Below, in pieces: positions 60,001 through 64,000 of a stretch of DNA of 64,000 bases (within the stretch, counting starts at the first letter, position 1; each line of letters begins with the position of its first letter). The position numbers and the translations under genes were made by a program. Under the pieces are notes generated by a model. The model made no database searches. It had not been told where the DNA came from and saw nothing but the letters and a program-made list of their open reading frames with translations. Location: NCBI GenBank assembly GCA_030248225.1, contig JASANE010000493.1, positions 1-64,000 of the forward strand, given 5' to 3'. Source of the stretch: Trileptium ribeirensis (taxonomy: Eukaryota; Nematoda; Enoplea; Enoplida; Thoracostomopsidae).

Positions 60001-60400
60001 ATCTTATAAATAGAAACTCTGTATATGGGTTATTTCCAAGAGTCCATGATGAAAATTCACAAGTAGAAACAACTCTTGCCATACTTCTATCGACTAGATG
60101 TGGCGAAGAAAAATGTGGAAGGGAAATGTGAGTTTATTCAATATATATTTAGTCATGTATGTGCTTGAAAATAAGTATTTAATTCACACGACTCAAACAA
60201 AGGGCTACCAGCACATATGTGTTGTTAATAGGTATATATACCTATATTACGAAACTTAGCCACTTAGAGACCCACTACAACGCTAAGATCGTTGACAGAC
60301 TGCATGTAAAAAATAAAAAAATTACTTTATTCATTCTCTTGGAAATTTGTTGGCTATTTGAATGACATCAGTGGCGAAGCAATAATGCATATGGCCGTGT
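57099..60400. other. non-coding, AT-rich; one possible coding scrap
   Basis: A hAT-end-like scrap lies near 57297-57345 (cgacgcctatggacctcaaccc) and an open stretch at 59715-60115 is described separately. Otherwise no gene, RNA or repeat could be supported. Confidence 0.5.
59715..60115 (+). pseudogene. two adjoining protein-like frames of unknown identity
   Basis: Frame one, about 59718-59972, reads VASTKRKFIPGIAAPFDTEA, then NSSSYVQQFLHYEIITGTIK, ending DINHGR before TAG. Frame two starts at ATG 59979 (MAELFWYLINRNSVYGLFPR), continues TLAILLSTRCGEEKCGREM, and ends in a good donor-like AT|gtgagt near 60126. Neither has a family I recognise. They may be remnants of one transposon ORF separated by frameshifts, or chance. 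Confidence 0.25.
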
Positions 60401-60409
60401 ACAATGAAT

Positions 60410-60840
60410 GCATCAATGCCAGGAAGAGGGTTAATATAATCTGGTTAGACCTTAGGTCCTTTCCAGCAATCCAAATCTGTTTGAAGGATCTAAAATCTAA
60501 TCCTATTCAAGAAACCTAGTAATTTAGTCAATTTTACTTGATAGCTTTGGGAGCTATCCAAAATTTCACACCCAAAGAATTTCAGTCTTAAATCTCTAAA
60601 TTTACTGCATTCAAAAGGCAAGTATTTTCATTTTCCAAATCCTCACCACACCTTCTGCACATCTTCAATATCCAAAGTCTTGAAATGTTTCATAAAATTG
60701 CCGTGACCGGTAAGAAATTGCACGGCAATTTTCATTCTGTCCTTACTCAATTTCCATAGAAACACAGATTTCCTTTATCAATTTCTTTGAAGAAACACCT
60801 AGTCTGCAAGCACCGGTCGTACGCCATGTTTTCGATTTTA
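60410..60840 (-). pseudogene. LINE 3' fragment on the minus strand: RNase H end and CxxC motif
   Basis: On the minus strand, KSVFLWKLSKDRMKIAVQFL followed by TGHGNFMKHFKTL is the end of the RNase H domain of Jockey/R1/LOA-type LINEs (usual L-T-G-H-G-x-F/L-x-x-H). In the next frame, MCRRCGEDLENENTCLLNA is the C-x-x-C-x-E...C-L-L motif that always follows it. The first frame then resumes with RDLRLKFFGC and LTKLLGFLNRIRF before a stop near plus 60490. Frame changes show it is dead. Confidence 0.75.
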
Positions 60841-60844
60841 ATTT

Positions 60845-61483
60845 ATGATACATATTGCTAAGGGTGAAATGCTCGAAATGTGCGAAAGTTTCAGCTACTC
60901 GGGCAGCGACATAACTCCTGAAGGCGGCTCTGAACGCGATATCGTGTGCCGTGTGGCCAAAGGTAGGCACGCCTTTGGCAAGCTGGCCAGAGTTTGGTCA
61001 TCATCTGAGATATCGCTTAAAACAAAACTCAGAGTGTATAATGCAAGCATCCACCCAGTGTTGTTCTACGGTGCTTCAACCTGGACTGCGCGCCAGTGCG
61101 AGCTACAAACAATCAACGTTTTCGAAAATTTCTGCCGAAGACGAATCTTGGGTGTATCCATAATCGATCGCCATCGAAACGCCGATATCTTGCGCTGGTT
61201 CCAACACGACCCGCTGTCTCAACACCTTCAGAAGCACTGCTGCAGCCTGCTTAGACATGTCCTGCGAATGAAGAATGACCGCATGCCAAAGCTACTGCTA
61301 ACATCGCCAACTCCAGCACTCTGGAAAAGACCAAGGGGACGTGCCGCCGAAACAAGGAAGCGACAAGTTGCGCGAGACATGGAGAACGCATTCCGCTTCA
61401 TCCCGAGAGCACGCTGGAAAGCCAACCCGTTCCAGGAGATGATCCCGTGTGCCAACGACCGCAACCAATGGCGCGAACTGTGA
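60845..61483 (+). pseudogene. LINE reverse-transcriptase C-terminal fragment, 5'-truncated
   Basis: A 212-codon open frame containing SYSGSDITPEGGSERDI, then VCRVAKGRHAFGKLARVWSS, KTKLRVYNASIHPVLFYGAS, TWTARQCELQTINVFENFCR, RRILGVSIIDRHRNADILR and a Lys/Arg-rich end. This is the post-RT thumb region typical of CR1/RTE-type non-LTR elements (usual F-x-Y-L-G-S...R-I-x-x-A...L-x-x-V-W...K-x-x-x-Y-x-x-x-V-x-x-x-L-L-Y-G-x-E-x-W...F-x-x-x-C-L-R-x-I). The catalytic FADD region is missing. The frame is intact to TGA 61481-61483. The short 3' end has ggtcaggttagacaggccag and a second caggttagaca, a likely 3' tail repeat. It abuts the opposite-strand LINE scrap. Confidence 0.85.
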
Positions 61484-64000
61484 AACATGATGGCGGCCCG
61501 CAATTCCGGAGGGTCAGGTTAGACAGGCCAGGTTAGACATAGTGCTAAATTTAACTGGCTTCATAATAAAGCGGCTATTTCCACTCTTGTTTGTTTCGGC
61601 ATGGATCAACACAAAACCAAGAGATACACTGTAATTTGGATTAGTTTTTCTGAATAGTTCATAAAATTCCGACTAATTTACATTCGTTTGGCCTGAAATG
61701 GCCAAAATGGATGGGAACTGTTTATATGAAACCCCTGGATAATAGCACGATATATATATATAGTGGAGTATCACTGAGTATCACACTCCACTACGTAATG
61801 TTATCGTAATATTTTTTACAGATTTTGCGCAGCGGAGTGTTTGTCATAGCAGCAATATTCCACAGGGCGTTACTCTCTAAAGCTCAAGAGAAATTGCTGT
61901 TTCATGCATCAAAGTAAAATTTTAATAGTTTCAAGTTTTGTCTGTCAAGGCTTAGGACATCGTAACATGTTGGTATAGAGAAAGTCTACTTTAACCGAAA
62001 CAAACCTCAAATTAAAATTTGCACGTTGAAATATAGAAGTAAATAACGCTATATCATATTGTATCTTGATACTTGGACCTGGACGAACCATACTTGCATA
62101 TCAGTAGCTAACACAATAGCAACTGATCAACTGATTTGTACTGTAGCAACCATATATAGCAATGGATAATCTAATAATCAAATTAACAAAATATTTTACA
62201 CACTATGACAAAAGCCAGAGGTAAAGGCAGAAGCAATATCCAATGTCAGACATTACAGCAAAGCACGATTTACATATGACTTTTAAGGTTACAGCAATAT
62301 GTTCGGACCAATTAGTCCACGCATCACGCAATATTGACGCTTAACCACTTCATAGAGCGCAATAACAACTGCCTCAATGTCACATACATTTACCAACAAG
62401 AGTTACTATGAAATATACTTTTGAATGAAAATGTTATTATTTGAAAACAATTTCTGTCAATACAAACACATTACTATGTTTCATGTAGCATTATTCCGTT
62501 CATGTTTCCATTAGTAGGGTATAGGCTTCGCGATCTGCATATATACCTTATAAATTAAAGCATAACACAATAAACATAGCAACAATGACATCCCTGGCGG
62601 AATCAAACAACTCTTATATACGTATACATACAGCGGAAAAGGCGAAGTGACACTTCAAAGGCATATCCGCTACTTAATCTGCCCGCACCTACTTGCTTAT
62701 ATAAAACGATTGCATCAAGTTCAATAAGAATATCACACTGGAATATAAGATCCAAAATTACAAATTAACAACACTAATAGCATAGTGGTGTTGTTCATTA
62801 ACTCTGTTGTTAGACAAATTGTTATAAAGTTACTGCGTTAATGAGATCAACAATACTATAATTTACAACAACAAAAATTGGTCGTTTAGAGTTACCTATA
62901 TAAAATGATCTCGCAATCTACAAAAAAGCTGCAATTATACAAATATATAATGTAAGAAAAGTAAAATCTCTAAAACGATGACACGTTAAAGCCAAAATTT
63001 AAACATTAGTGAATACATTAAAAAATTCAAAATATCGAACTTTTCTATATACCCATTGGATAAAAATATTTCCTTAAAAGGACTTCATATACAATAGAAA
63101 TAGTACAGCTAAATGCAAAATGCTCGCGCTAAAAATATGAATATGGTGTAGAGTTTCTGTCAGATTGTGTAGTTTTGAATCCTTTCTACCTCTGTTGAGA
63201 ACTTCTCAACTGGAAATATTTAGAGAACCGACATTTTAAAAATATGATCAGATATAGGAAAACAAATCACTTAGAATAAAAAATTTCCGAAAGCGATTAT
63301 ATAAAAATACAAGAAATATTAGATTTTTTCTGGCATTTTAAGACTCAAATAATTATAAACGTCATGAACTTTTATTTTTGAGGCCACTCCATGACTACCT
63401 TAATACTAGCTTTATACGAACGAAGAATAAGGTTTGAAAATTAGACAAATTGTAATGTTTTTGCCGTTCCTACCAAATATGTCAGACACTGGGAAGAAGT
63501 TGTAATTGCTGGATTAGCTGAAGCTATTATTATTAAGAGCCTAAAGAACTTAAATATAAAGGCACGTCTAGAGCGGTGACAAAATTAAAAACTTCTTATA
63601 ATTCGTAATTTGTGGTTTTTAAAAAGACACCACGAGAAACACAATTAAAAGCACTTTGCATTTCGGACATACGAGTATATATGTTTAAAAAGTTTGGAAA
63701 TACAGTGAAATGAATAGAAAAAAACTGAACGAACAAAAGTTAAATGGACGACCGGCGAGTGTAGAGTACTTTAAAATTCTATGATACGGAAATCGTCGCC
63801 GCTTAAAAAATTTACGATGCAGCTATGTTATTATTTACACGGCTATCGCATCGCACTAACGAAGAGCCTTTATATGACAAAACAAATTTCACTCTGAAAT
63901 TAGCTCTCTCAAAGTTCATATCTCTGAAACATCAACGGTGATCAGAACAGAGATACAAACAAATATTTATTGGCGTTTTGTGTAGTTATATTTATTTTCT
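61484..64000. other. non-coding, AT-rich
   Basis: A LINE tail (61484-61560) and a short palindrome gtggagt...actccac at 61764-61792 are the only recognisable items. No coding pattern or motif for further NUDT19 exons was seen on the minus strand. Confidence 0.5.

Overview
This is an AT-rich, gene-poor stretch of an invertebrate animal nuclear genome. It has long introns with GT/AG boundaries, a BEL/Pao LTR retrotransposon, hAT elements and non-LTR retrotransposon fragments. A spiralian or helminth-like animal (for example a flatworm) is a low-confidence guess; nothing seen fixes the species. There are no rRNA genes, no CRISPR and nothing prokaryotic.

Layout. 1-3.83 kb: the 3' half of a decayed BEL/Pao element: end of RT, RNase H, integrase, DUF5641, then a separate accessory ORF that looks like a NADAR-like domain followed by an SGNH/GDSL-like domain. 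The 3' LTR probably starts at 3832. 6.1-30.1 kb: eight plus-strand exons with matching splice phases, encoding 952 residues of a NOS1AP/CAPON-type adaptor. They cover the end of the PTB domain, a long polar linker, the coiled coil and a 499-residue asparagine/serine/threonine-rich tail. The first PTB exons lie upstream of the window. The introns carry hAT MITEs, an LTR-like segment with a TATA box, and an eight-unit array of small hairpins (18851-19134). 30.1-31.4 kb: probable 3' UTR with two tandem duplications. 31.45-40.77 kb: a GC-richer block of about 9.3 kb with no recognisable gene, bounded by diverged inverted repeats of about 0.75 kb. It contains a tRNA-like sequence and a tandem repeat of about 29 bp. 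41.26-41.56 kb: a possible alternative last exon for the NOS1AP gene. 48.55-51.62 kb: the last two exons of a minus-strand NUDT19-like Nudix hydrolase, convergent with NOS1AP. 52-61.5 kb: a transposon graveyard: a 1.15-kb hAT element, a G-run foldback element, a broken OTU-protease gene interrupted by a 717-bp hAT element, and two abutting LINE 3' fragments in opposite orientation. The last 2.5 kb shows nothing recognisable.

The two cellular genes appear unrelated in function: NOS1AP is a signalling scaffold and NUDT19 a CoA/nucleotide diphosphatase. The strongest candidate for something new is the NADAR-like plus SGNH-like accessory ORF behind the BEL/Pao pol, with a splice-acceptor-like sequence just before its start codon. 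NADAR proteins are known to reverse guanine ADP-ribosylation, so a counter-defence role for a retrotransposon copy is conceivable, but this is inference. Also worth attention are the covarying hairpin array, the inverted-repeat block, and a PTB exon found only by matching protein motif and splice phase.
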